Shown here piece by piece: positions 33,280 through 43,745 of a stretch of DNA of 64,000 nt. The notes beneath the pieces were generated by a model. That model was given only the letters and a program-made list of their open reading frames with translations. It searched no databases and was not told where the DNA came from. This DNA is from Diorhabda sublineata. Its lineage: Eukaryota > Arthropoda > Insecta > Coleoptera > Chrysomelidae. Each line of letters begins with the position of its first letter. Within the stretch, counting starts at the first letter, position 1. A program made the translations under genes and the position numbers. The stretch is taken from positions 13,888,001-13,952,000 of the forward strand of contig NC_079482.1 in assembly GCF_026230105.1 (NCBI RefSeq). The letters run 5' to 3'.

Positions 33280-34534
33280 TATACAGGGTGTTTCAAGATT
33301 TGATGCAAAAAATTCGGGAGAGAGTAGATGTGAAAATAATTCAGTGACATAAAAAAATTTCTCATACGACCCCTGAGTCATGGGCTTCTGAAGCTGCGAA
33401 ATGAGAACTTATATTTAAATATATTTTCTTAATCATACATTTGAACATTATGAATTCCACATTACCATCTGAAGGCCAGGGGCGACTCATGCCCAATGGT
33501 TAACGATCCGTAAGTTTTACAGGGACAACTTTTACAATCTAGCAGAAATGAATTTTTTAATCGATTTCCCAACAAAAAAATACTCCATAAGATTTATGGT
33601 TTAGAGAGATATGTAGATTCTTGGATCATTGTACATGCCAAGGAAACCGTTAAACTTAAATAGACATTCTAAAGAAAATTATCATAAATTGTAATTATTA
33701 ATTGAAAATACTTACAGGCGGTATTAAAACATAATCGAACATTTCTTGGAGAACTAATAAATGAATAAATCCACATTTGTACTATATACTATCGAAGATC
33801 ATATTAATGACATAAGAAGAAACTTGAAATAGATTAATTAATAAAATATAGAAAATAACATTTTTGCTAATAGGTGGATTAGTCGAAGAGGTCTATTTGC
33901 AAAGCCGTCATGATCCCATGAATTAAATACAATGGATTCATTTTTTTTGGAGATATCTTGCAAGTACCGGTAATCACACGGAACCAAATGATCGTTAGAA
34001 TAAACCTCCATTGTGACGCTATAAGGCACAATCTTGGAATGCACTTCCAAGTTAAAAGAAATATTCTCCGTAAATTCCAGAAAGGTATAGAAGTGCAAGG
34101 TGCCTACTTCGAACATTAATTAAAGTTTTTTTGGTTTTTATTTGATAAGTTGTAGGCTAACTAACTAAATTGTTTCACATTTCAATTTTTTCCTTATGTA
34201 GGTAACACGATGTTCGACAATTCAATTAGAAATGTTTGATTGTTTTTTACTACTAGTATTTTCAATAAATAATTACAATTTATTTCAATTTTCTTCAGAA
34301 TATCTCTTTATGGCAAAATGTTTTGACTATATTTGGATTGGATAGGTTGTCCCTGTAAAAGTTACAAATTGTTAACCATTAGGCAAAAGCTGCCCCTGGC
34401 CTTCAGATGGTAGTGTAGAATTATCTATTCCCTAAAACAAACTACATGGACATGTGTTATCATCCATTGAAAATTCATAATGTTCGAATGCAATTTAGAA
34501 AATATACTTACTCACTCCCAAAACACCTTGTATA
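33280..34534. mobile_element. Inverted-repeat-bounded element with an internal minus-strand ORF
   Basis: Outer ends TATACAGGGTGTTT (33280) and AAACACCTTGTATA (34521-34534) are inverted repeats of the type at Tc1/mariner-like termini, each with TA. Further in, 33434-33529 is the reverse complement of 34345-34430, sharing GGTTGTCCCTGTAAAA, GTTAACCATT and CCCCTGGCCTTCAGATGGTA. The match resumes at TTCATAATGTTCGAATG (34473-34489) after a ~45-bp insertion in the right arm. The inner ~800 bp hold no transposase that I recognise, only the frame at 33838-34116. Confidence 0.65.
33838..34116 (-). CDS. Hypothetical 92-aa protein inside the inverted-repeat element
   Basis: Intact frame starting MFEVGTLHFYTFLEFTEN, continuing with VHSKIVPYSVTMEVYSND, HLVPCDYRYLQDISKKNE, SIVFNSWDHDGF and ending LIHLLAKMLFSIFY. 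Residues are balanced (charged, aromatic, Pro, Cys) rather than AT-biased, and codon use looks protein-like, so I consider it probably coding or recently so. It is not a transposase fragment I know. Downstream on the same strand LLVLQEMFDYVLIPP ends at a GTAAGT (about 33715), which might be a further exon or old coding part. Function unknown. It could be a captured host fragment. Confidence 0.4.
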   Translation of the reverse strand: MFEVGTLHFYTFLEFTENISFNLEVHSKIVPYSVTMEVYSNDHLVPCDYRYLQDISKKNESIVFNSWDHDGFANRPLRLIHLLAKMLFSIFY

Positions 34535-34784
34535 ATAACCATGTTATTATATTTATGTTAAATAAACTATTACCACAACCCTTCACGGAACCACACTGTA
34601 TGTTTTATTGTCATTTAAAAATATGCTGCTATGGTTCCTATATTCATACCTTTCCAGACTTCATGCCAATCATGAAAGATTGTCAGAAATGGAGATATAT
34701 GGAAAGAACACTAGGTATAGGAACTAATTCATAAATCGTCAAATACTTATAACTATAACAATATAGATACGAACAAGTTAGCAG
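34535..34784. other. Short gap, nothing recognised
   Basis: No supported feature. Confidence 0.55.
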
Positions 34785-35160
34785 AATGGTTCCCTAGCCC
34801 GGCGCTGTCCAGCTACTATGAAAATATAATAAATTCCGCGAATTCACGCAGCGTTTTTCACATTTTTTATTTATAGCGGCCAATTTATTTTCAGTATTTC
34901 TTTTAAATAATTTCTAGGAAAGTCTATTCTTTTATTTCTTTCTCCTCTAGAACTTTTTAGAATTTTATATTGGTAAATAAATGATTTGTGTAAACGCAGT
35001 TCAGTTTTAAATATATAGTCGTAGTGAAAGAAGGAGTTAGAAACTATCAAGTAATATTCATAAGTAAATTAGTATAAGTTAAGTGTATTGTATAGTGTGT
35101 AAAGAACTTGAAAGACAGTGTTTATTAATTAATTGAACGAATTTACGGAATTAAAACATT
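34785..35160 (-). repeat. Dispersed repeat, copy 2 (inverted partner of 4110-4600)
   Basis: Reverse complement shares AATAAACACTGTCTTTCAAG, TTCTAAAAAGTTCTAGAGGA, AAAGAAATACTGAAAATAAA, GGCCGCTATAAATAAA, GCGGAATTTATTATATTTTC and TAGCTGGACAGCGCCGGGCT with copy 1, in the same order. Slightly shorter than copy 1. Confidence 0.6.
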
Positions 35161-36035
35161 TAAAAGTGAAAGAAGGAATGATAAAGCAAATAACAAACAA
35201 TTAAAGTTTATGATAAACATATTTCACTAAAATTTGAAAGAAGAGGAAGAATGGTGCCAAAATATCGAAGGGAAAACAATTGACAGACTTTTGTTTTCTT
35301 TTCAAATGAGCATTGTAAAATATCCGAATCATCTCTGTCAACACAAAAAGTTCTGCTACAGAGATACTCATTAATTCAATACGACCTTTTTTGTAGATCC
35401 CTTCATTACCCAAGACATTATCAACCTAATCAAAATAAACTTCAAACAAATACAAGTTAAAAATACATGATATGAATATGGCTTAAATCACTTACAAACC
35501 GAAATGTAAATATAAACTAAATTGTTTTATTTATAGGATGATCGTCACATATTAAAACAAAAATTAATCACTGCCTCGAACTGTTTTTCATTGACTCTAA
35601 AATACATAATTGTATATTTTTTCGACATTACATTTTTATTCTTGCTTCGGATAAACAATTTGTTGAATCGGACATTTTCAGTATGTACCTCTACGATTAT
35701 ACAGAGTTTAGACACTTGACATTTTTTTTCCAATGGTAGAATAAATGTAGCCGTAAATAATATGTATATGAGTTAGTGGGAATCCTCATTTCAGTTTCCA
35801 GTTTACGACGAGTAATTTTTAGAAATGGATAAGCAAGATGCTAATTTTGAAAATGGCTTCTGGAAGTAGTTTCTATTCGAGATTATAATCCTATATCAAA
35901 TCAAGGGCATATAACAAAGTACACAATTACAGATTGATACCCTACTGAACATCACATACCAAGTGTTAAGAGGAAACAATAATGGTGACCATCAACAAGG
36001 TTTCGGAAAAGAAACAAGAAATGTTATTATATATG
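35161..36035. other. AT-rich DNA, nothing recognised
   Basis: Only short minus-strand frames (35201-35413, 35545-35733) of chance type. Confidence 0.5.
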
Positions 36036-36059
36036 GTAGAACATGAACATTACATAGAT

Positions 36060-36200
36060 GTCCATTACTAAGTTGGAATTTCTGGAACTGTTGACGATAT
36101 TTATACTGAATACACTGTTTACTCCAACACTCACTATTACACTGTCTGACGCGCGTTTCGTTAACCAAGTTATCGTTTTCAGAGACTGATGGTTTATTGA
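36060..36200 (-). ncRNA. Hammerhead-ribozyme-like hairpin repeat, copy B (minus)
   Basis: Minus strand reads, from 36186 down: GTCT, CTGA (36182-36179), AAAC, hairpin GATAAC-TTG-GTTAAC, GAAA (36159-36156), CGCGC, GTC (36150-36148), AGAC. GTCT and AGAC can pair as stem I, the hairpin as stem II, and GAAAC..GTC has the order of a hammerhead core with a short stem III. Differences from the canonical core: one extra base before stem II, and the G of CUGANGA is A in this copy. The tail runs to AATTCCAACTTAGTAATGGA (36080-36060). Three sites in the window share the motif. Self-cleavage is not shown. Confidence 0.45.
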
Positions 36201-36249
36201 GTACATCTGCTGGATATATTTTAAACAGGAATAAACAAAGGAAATCAAT

Positions 36250-38485
36250 ATTGAACGTGGTAAGATGGTAGATGGAAATATCTTAGATAAGGAGAATGAA
36301 CGGTTTAAATGAGGTGTAGAACAAATAAAGTTCCTTCAGACACGTATAACATTATAAAACCTTTGCAAAATATGACAATACAGTCTAAAAATTTCTTTGC
36401 CGATATCTGAAAAAGTTTAAAAGTAACGAACAGTAAAATTTGTTATTTGACAACTTTTTCATTTATTTATTAGTTCATTGCAACTACTGTGTTATCTAGA
36501 ACGCTTTTGGTGTTTTGTTTCGTAAAATTCCAGTGATACCATAAAAAGATGACCACTGTTCCATCAGGTATATTAGTTATTGGCCCTTGTGCAACAAATT
36601 CTCTAATAAATCCTGCTTGATCTTGCGACCTAGCTTGCAAGTACAGCTTTCTTTCTGATAATTCGTTCATTTTTGCTCGCAAAAAAATAGTGAACATCAC
36701 AGTTATAGGAAAATTTATGCTCTATAAAAAAATTATATCAATTTTAAAATAGATTTAAAACAATTTCTGGAAATTTATTCATTTCTTCAGGAAGATTAAT
36801 ATTATAATAATAAAATTAAGGGTTAAATTTTCTTCAAATTTACTAATATAATGTCATTGGCATAAGATTTGCTACAATTTTAATGTCTATTATTTCGGTT
36901 TCCTAACTACCCAAGACTATTCAAAATTTAGTTTATCAATAACTTAGAAGTATCAATAGAAAAAACAAGACAAAATTTCCAGTAGCATTTTTCGAATAAA
37001 TTAAGTCTCAGATTTCAAATGATTTTTAATTCCATTTTTCAAAAGCACGCCGCCAACAGACCTCACTGATTGTTGACTTGCTTAGATTTGAAAATAGTTT
37101 ATTTGATGTATAGATATTTGTATTTTTCTATTTAATTATTAATGAATCAAAAGTACTATACAAAATATGAAAAGTGGAAAAAAATATTTTTTCAAAATTG
37201 GCCATATATTGAAGTGTGAATATATTATACGACCGACGTCAATTGAGCAATCAACAAATTGCTTTTTCGAAACCTCACATATTAAAATCTAATTCCGTTA
37301 AAAGTTTCGTTTCGCTCAAATATGCAATAGACCTCGTAAAAATAGCTAAATGAACATAAATGATATGTATATCACCTTTTTAATTAATCGCTATCCAGCA
37401 TTCTTTTTTCCATTTATAACTTTATTTCAACTTGATATCGTATAAAATTTTCATTCCTACGAGATCTCTTGCAATTAACCCACTTTCTACATTACGTATT
37501 TGCTGATACTTAAATATAAAAAAGCTCGATTCTTAATGATTATACAAATAGCTTAAATATTCAACATATAATGAAAAATTCGGACTACGAATGTTCCTCG
37601 TTTCCAACTTGATAACTATTATTTTTTCTCAACTTTAAAGGTAGACATTTTACCTATAAAAAAAGTTTCAAATGTACCTAGCTCATGTCTTATAAACATT
37701 TTGTTTGTTTCTGCATTCAGTTAAGAACTTCAAGTTGAGACCCGAAAACGCTAAACTAGAAAGAAACTAGTAATTATAAAATAATAATGTATCCAGATTT
37801 CTAATAATACGATCTATCAGTTTTCCGCTGTTGACTTGCACATGTCTGGTTTTATTAGAAAGTTGTTAATGATCTATTTTTAGATAGTTGAAACATTTTT
37901 CAAATAACGGTGCTTGGATTCATATATACAATATAAATTACGTAAATCGTGCTAAAATTTTCTAGAAGTCAAAAGACGTACATGATATTGTATTTATTGT
38001 ATTTATAGAGTCTTATCAAATGGATTTCTATTCCCATTCCCATGCGTTCATAAAATGTAATCATCTATAACTATACATATCTACGTAACCCGGATATTGA
38101 ACATTTGGTTATTTTTTCAATTTTTCTACGCAATGTATAAGAATCAGCACTGGAATACAGGATGTTTAAGAAGAAAGTAATAGCAATAAACAATGTATCG
38201 TAATATTATAATATGTAATGCTACAAACTATTATTAAAGAATACTTTGACTTTTATCTCTCGAAAATAGCTGGTGTTGTAACGTTATTAAGAACAAATAC
38301 CTTTGGAGCTTCCTCAGTGCATGAGCAAACAAAAATATTGCTAATTAGCTACACACTTTCCGCACAACAAAGTATTTACATATCGTGCTTAAGACCATAA
38401 ATATATGTGGAAGTTGCCCTAGCATAAATATATAAGATAACGTGAACAAAATTAATATTGATATTGGAAAGAATTTGTCTGAGAT
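36250..38485. other. AT-rich DNA, nothing recognised
   Basis: Frames at 36470-36700 (minus) and 38218-38400 (plus) have no family resemblance. No other feature supported. Confidence 0.5.
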
Positions 38486-38491
38486 GGAATA

Positions 38492-39248
38492 CGAGGGCTG
38501 CTACTTCAATATGGGAAAACTGATGAGAGTATCTGATACTTGAAACATTCATCTTGTTCAAAAAAGTTTCGTGTGATGATTTTCTTTCGCTGGTTGTCCG
38601 GATTCAATCGTGGTCTCACTTCGGTACAAGATGAATTTCGAGAAGGTCACTCAAAATCTCGGCTGTTGTGCCAGAAAACATCGATCCTTTTCGTAAACTG
38701 ACATTTTAAGAACGACATGTGACATACCTTGAGATTGAGGCATTAGTTTTAAACAGAAGCTTGTGTCGATTGGTGCAAAAATAGATGAAAAAATTCATTA
38801 GCGGGGTTTCAAAAGATGTTTATACGATCGTGATAAAGAACGAATCATGGATCTATGCATATAACCTCGAAACTAAACAACAATCGACTGAATGTGTCTT
38901 TCAAGATGAGCCAAATCCAACAAAAGTTGCTTCGAATCAAATAGTCGCTTGTTTTGTCGGAATAACTAGACATATCCTCATCGTTCCATTAGAACAATGT
39001 AAAACGGTCAATTCTGAATGCTACATTAGCATTTGTTTGCCAAAGGTATTCGAAAAAATCAGGGAAAGTAACTGTAGAAGACGAATAATTCTCCATTATG
39101 ACAATGCGAGCTCTCACACATTAGTTCAAACAAAAAGGCAAAAGTGTTGATCTTAATAGGGGGTATTTTGGAAAACAATAAAGCCATTTCCAATTATAAA
39201 TATTTTTACTTATTAGTCTAGCTCAAAATATAAGGAGCAATCCTTGTT
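38492..39248 (+). mobile_element. Mariner element, copy 3 of the HYDNASSH family (deleted)
   Basis: Left TIR CGAGGGCTGCTACTTCAAT at 38492 after TA; right end CTCAAAATATAAGGAGCAAT near 39220-39245. The HTH part is broken (SLVVRIQSWSH, PENIDPFRKL, RHVTYLEIEAL). From 38785 the frame is open: VSKDVYTIVIKNESWIYAYN, then LETKQQSTECVFQDEPNPTK, VACFVGITRHILIVPLEQC, VNSECYISICLPKVFEKI, RRRIILHYDNASSHTLVQT. The first catalytic Asp of DESW is Asn here (NESW); the second Asp in HYDN is intact. Everything after the Gln-Thr, including the third Asp, is deleted up to the 3' UTR. Inactive. Confidence 0.85.
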
Positions 39249-39770
39249 TGACTAATTGATTCTACATAAAGCTAAATGTCCGCAGGTTTTTTTATTAAAC
39301 ATTATGGTTAATTCTGGATTATTGAAGATGTCGAATAGCTAATTTTTGTTAATTACATGTACCTGTCAATTTCACATGATAATTCCAAAATTCCAACTAA
39401 AAGTCAAATAAAGTGGCGGCATTGGTAACAATGCAGAATTCTATTTATCATGAACACTAACTTTCAAAAGTGGCTAATTTCAAAAAAATTAGCCAAAAAC
39501 AGTATTTCAAATAAATTAGACATGATCATTACAAAAATAAAGGAAAAATTGGAATGATATGAAAGGACTTGTGAAGAATTGAAACCATCGTGATAGATAC
39601 CCTCACTTTTTGTTTTTAATGACGTTCATTGTAGATTGTCATTGAAATTTGAGTTTCATTATATATGGAATGCAATGATAGCATAATTTTCCACTATTAA
39701 TAATAAAATATTCACAGTATTTTCAACCAAAGATGCAATAAAAAAAATATTCGTTATTCGGTATTCACGC
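39249..39770. other. AT-rich DNA, nothing recognised
   Basis: No supported feature. Confidence 0.55.
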
Positions 39771-39779
39771 AAATCGTCC

Positions 39780-40045
39780 GAATCATAGCTGGTTTAACGC
39801 TACGGCATGTTTTACGCATAAGACCATTGGAGTTGCGGTTGACAAACTGAGATAATCTCATAAAAATAGTCCAGTGATGCTAGATAAGGCGAGTGGAGAG
39901 ACCAAGCTATACAACAATGCACTCGTTGGGAAAAAGTTAATAAGATGGTTTGATGATGAAAATCATAGTTAGCTTAACGCATAAGATTACTGATTGTGGT
40001 TGACAAACCAAGATAAGCTCACAAAAAAAGAGTATTGGTGTTAAA
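39780..40045. repeat. Pair of ~85-bp direct repeats
   Basis: 39782-39875 and 39961-40040 share AATCATAG, TTAACGC, GCATAAGA, GTTGACAAAC and AAGATAAGCTCA/GAGATAATCTCA, about 180 bases apart. Next to the 3' side of a minus-strand mariner relic. Confidence 0.5.
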
Positions 40046-40049
40046 TATG

Positions 40050-40880
40050 TCTCATAAATAATGTCGGTTTCTAATTTATTCAATTTATTTAATAATCATG
40101 AAAAAGGAAGCCTCAACCCAACGTTCAGTAAGCTCTTTGCTACTTTGATAAAATTATTTTTTGGGCTTGAATACAAAAAAATGTCGCACTGCATTTTACT
40201 TATCTCCTTTGGATTCATATTTTTTCTGCGCAAGAATTCTACCATAGATCTGAATAAATAGTAATTTTACTATGCATGGTCCGGACTAATAGCTGGATGT
40301 GGTAGGAGTTCTTCGATCTTATTCCGCGTAACTTTTGTAGTATGTGGCTTAGCAGTGTCTTGTTGTAAGAGACACCATGGATATTCCATCAATAACACCT
40401 CATACATTTGCATCAACTGTCAACTTTATACCTTGGCATTGATAGCTCAATTATCTGGAATGATTTTTGTGTACACGAAATATTCATATTTCCACCAGAC
40501 ACACATCACAACTTTTCACTCTAATCGATTCCTCTTTGCGACGGGTTCTGGGAATTGTTCTTTGTCTAATCACAGATATTCCAGGATTGAGATTTTTAGA
40601 TAAATCCATTTTTCATCGCAAGCAATACCACTAGTCGACGTTTCGCTTGATTCTCTCAATGCGTGTGGTACCATTCGACAACTTTTCTAGATTTTACCTA
40701 ATGAACCTAATGATTTCAAATGACGATGAATGTTATCTTTAGAAGGTCCAAGAGAGTCCAATAATAGGCGAGTACTACTGCTAGAATGACAGAAGCATAG
40801 ACTTCGGGACTTAATTTTGATAGCACTCATACTACAATATTTCCTTGTTCCATTTCTCTATGGAATATTTTTGTTCAAAT
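40050..40880 (-). pseudogene. Mariner transposase relic of another subfamily (minus)
   Basis: Minus-strand reading: HRHLKSLGFI and KLEKSCRMVPHALRES near 40730-40650, CDEKWIYLK near 40615 (first Asp in a DEKW form), LDKEQFPEPVAKRNRLE near 40565-40515, MCVWWKYEYF near 40505-40475, AINAKV, PWCLLQQDTAKPHTTKVTRN near 40380-40320 (second Asp), KIEELLPHPAISPDH, then NYYLFRSMVEFLRRKNMNP near 40235-40180. This is the standard mariner order (HLK.LG, WV.HAL, DEKW, WWD..G, QQDNARPHT, SPDLAP.DYHLFRSM). The third catalytic Asp position is altered (SPDHAK.NYYLF). Frameshifts and stops throughout. Confidence 0.75.
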
Positions 40881-43125
40881 CATAGGGTTCTGACAATATT
40901 TTGCTATTAAAAATTTGTTTGCCTGGATTCCTTCAATCAATAACAAACTATATTGTCAATTAGGCCTTATATTTAATGAAGCTAGGGATCTACTTCCGTA
41001 CAAATATTATCAAAATGTAAAAAAGAGTCAGAACATTATTAATTCCTTCCTCTAATTCTTCTTTCATATTATATGATAAATTCCTTCTCGAAAATTCTTA
41101 TTCTTAAAATTCCTAGCGGTTTGCCAAAATTTTTAATTACAATGTTTTATCAGGTAAGGAGGTTTCGTGTACAACAGTATTGATTATTTTACTATATTTG
41201 AGGAGTAAATTACAGATTGGTGTCATGAAATAGCATAAGAGCTCATTTTCCTATAACATCGTTTAGATGTAAAATGTATATTTTCATTGTATAATACCTA
41301 AAAATAACCATGAAAAGCGCTGCGAATAATTTACTGCTGGTTTATATATTCCTTCTAAATAAAAACTCCTTCAAGATCCAGTGGAACATATATTGTTTAG
41401 ACCAGTGCTAATTATTACATAATTATCAATGACAATACTATCAAATGAACAGATATATGAATGCAATTAAATGCATTTCTAACATTTTTTATGAGATGAA
41501 TCCAATATTATCATGTTAAGATTATGAATAAAAAATTACACTCCATTATTAGTATTAGTACTAAAAATGTTTTATCTCGAACAATGACTTAGATAGATAT
41601 TATATAAAGGAATGATTAATTGTTATTTTGATAAATTACATAATATTGTTATTTCATTATATATAATCTCATTGACTTAACATAATTACATTTTAGAATT
41701 TATCTAGATCGATTTTTGTTGGACAATCTGTGAATGTATATCCAACGATTCCGGTGAACATTATATTTATTGACGTATTTTAAGTTTTTATATTTAATCT
41801 AATTATATAAGTGTATTGTTGATAAGCATGATATCAATTATATCATTGCCAATAAAACTGCATGATTTTCCATACTGTCTACTGTTTCTCTACTTTTGTG
41901 TATTTAAGTTTTTTCTAACTTAGTAAAGTTCATTTTATTGAATGGAAACAGTGCCATTTTACTGGCAACTTTGAACATTGTGTAAAGCGGTAGAGAACTG
42001 TTATATATTTTATTTCTATTTCTTAGCAATTACAAGATAAGGCAAAGTAGAAAACTGTTAAAAAACAAATAATGAAATAATCAAATTTAATTATTTCAAT
42101 TCAACGAATGCTCATAAGGTTATTCATTTTCTAATTCACAATAACCCGAAGGAAATAGAAACTCTTTTTGTTCATATCTGATAACTTGGGGCGTAAATAG
42201 TCTAGACCCTGTCCGCGAGAAACTCTACAATAGAAGTGTACTTGAATTCTCATAGTTAGATCTGATTTTTTGAGGAGTTGGTAATATGATGTGAATTTAT
42301 CAACTAAAACTAGTTATAACTATTCTGAAAGTGGTTTACGAGGCAAAAAAGTTTGGGAACTTCTGATCTAGACATATTTCTCATTCGTGCTTTTAGCATA
42401 TTTTTGATCTTATAACATTTTTTTCAAATCTTTTCATGAAAAGAACACCAAAGGATTAAGTTCTGGTATCTCGTTGATCATTTAATATATTCTTGGTTCT
42501 ATAATCAAATAATTTCCTGAATTTTCACTTTTCGTGGGCAAGGACTAGGGGCAGTTTTGCATTTTAATCCGCGAAATATCGGGAATTTTTTAGATTTACA
42601 TAATCGTTAAACATAAAAAAAATGTTCTTTAGCAAAATGTACTTTTGATTGATTCATGATTTGTTTACAAAACTGCAATTCTCATTAAAAACGTCTTCAT
42701 TTTATTTCCTACATGATTATCAGTTTTTAGCCGATGCAATTATTACTAATTATAACAGGTATCTACCTCCTAGACATATCAGGATTTTCTTGTAGATATG
42801 GTAGCACATTTATTTCCATTACTGAGGGTAGTTTTTTTCTTCCATAACTCGATTTCCCGAAATTGTCTTTATATTTAAGGTACTTACAACACTTCGTATC
42901 ATGAATGGTGGATCGGGATATTCTTTCTGAACGGTTACTCCAAGTAAACTTTAGATTGCTGAAGCCTTGTCTGTGGAATTTTTAAAATGAATTTGTGCTT
43001 TCATCGGAGATAAAGCAACGAGAATGAGTTAACATAAGCTAACATTTCCATTTTCAAGAGATGCTTTCTTAGGATTAACAAGTGATTTTGCCCATATATA
43101 TATAGAACAACAAATGAAAAAAGTA
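40881..43125. other. AT-rich DNA, nothing recognised
   Basis: No supported gene or repeat over 2.2 kb. Confidence 0.5.
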
Positions 43126-43129
43126 GAAT

Positions 43130-43745
43130 TCGATATTATTAGCTTAGACCAATTCTATATCTGCTTCACACAGCTTATCTTTCTAAAACAGGCGCCACTA
43201 CCATAGCCGCGTTTACAGATGATATAGCGATTTACGCCTCACAGAAAAAAAAGTTGACACTGCCTCCAGATATCTGGATGAAGATTTGGCGTATCAAAAT
43301 TTGTCAAAGTGAAATTCACGCTTAAGTGCGATACTTGTCCTATCGTAACAAATGTTCATTACCCCAAAAAGAAGATAAGAAGATGTGAAATACATCGGTA
43401 CCTATCGAGACCGGCGTCTACCCTGGAATAGAAAAATAAGGCAAAAGAGGTTACTACTTGACCTGCCTAACTGGAAAATGTATGTGCTGATGGGCCGTTT
43501 ATCCCAGTTATATCTCACGAACAAGGTCCTTATATACCAAGCTATAATAAAGCCTATATGGTCACATAGAATACAACTCTGGGGCTCAGCATCTTCAAGA
43601 TATGGCGTTTTCAATCCAAAGTACTCAGAGCGCTGGCTAATTCTCCATTGTATATTCCCAGCTACGTACTTCACAGAGATTATCTGCCAAATTAGCTGAG
43701 AGTTACCATAATTGGTTGAGATCTCATCCAAATGAACTAAATTAA
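43130..43745 (+). mobile_element. Jockey-clade LINE ORF2 fragment
   Basis: Plus-strand reading: LGPILYLLHTAYLSKTG-like text near 43140-43195, TTIAAFTDDIAIYAS near 43200-43240 (the catalytic YADD box reads FTDD), a shifted region, then an open frame 43385-43699: VKYIGTYRDRRLPWNRKIRQ, LLLDLPNWKMYVLMGRLSQL, LTNKVLIYQAIIKPIWSHRI, QLWGSASSRYGVFNPKYSER. This matches the jockey-type thumb region (VKYLGV.LD.RLTW..HI ... LIYK.IIKP.WTYGIQLWG.AS). 5' truncated and broken; the 3' end fades near 43745. Confidence 0.75.

Noticed and set aside
43402..43731. 109-codon minus-strand frame
   Set aside because: Antisense shadow of the jockey-like LINE reverse transcriptase fragment on the plus strand.
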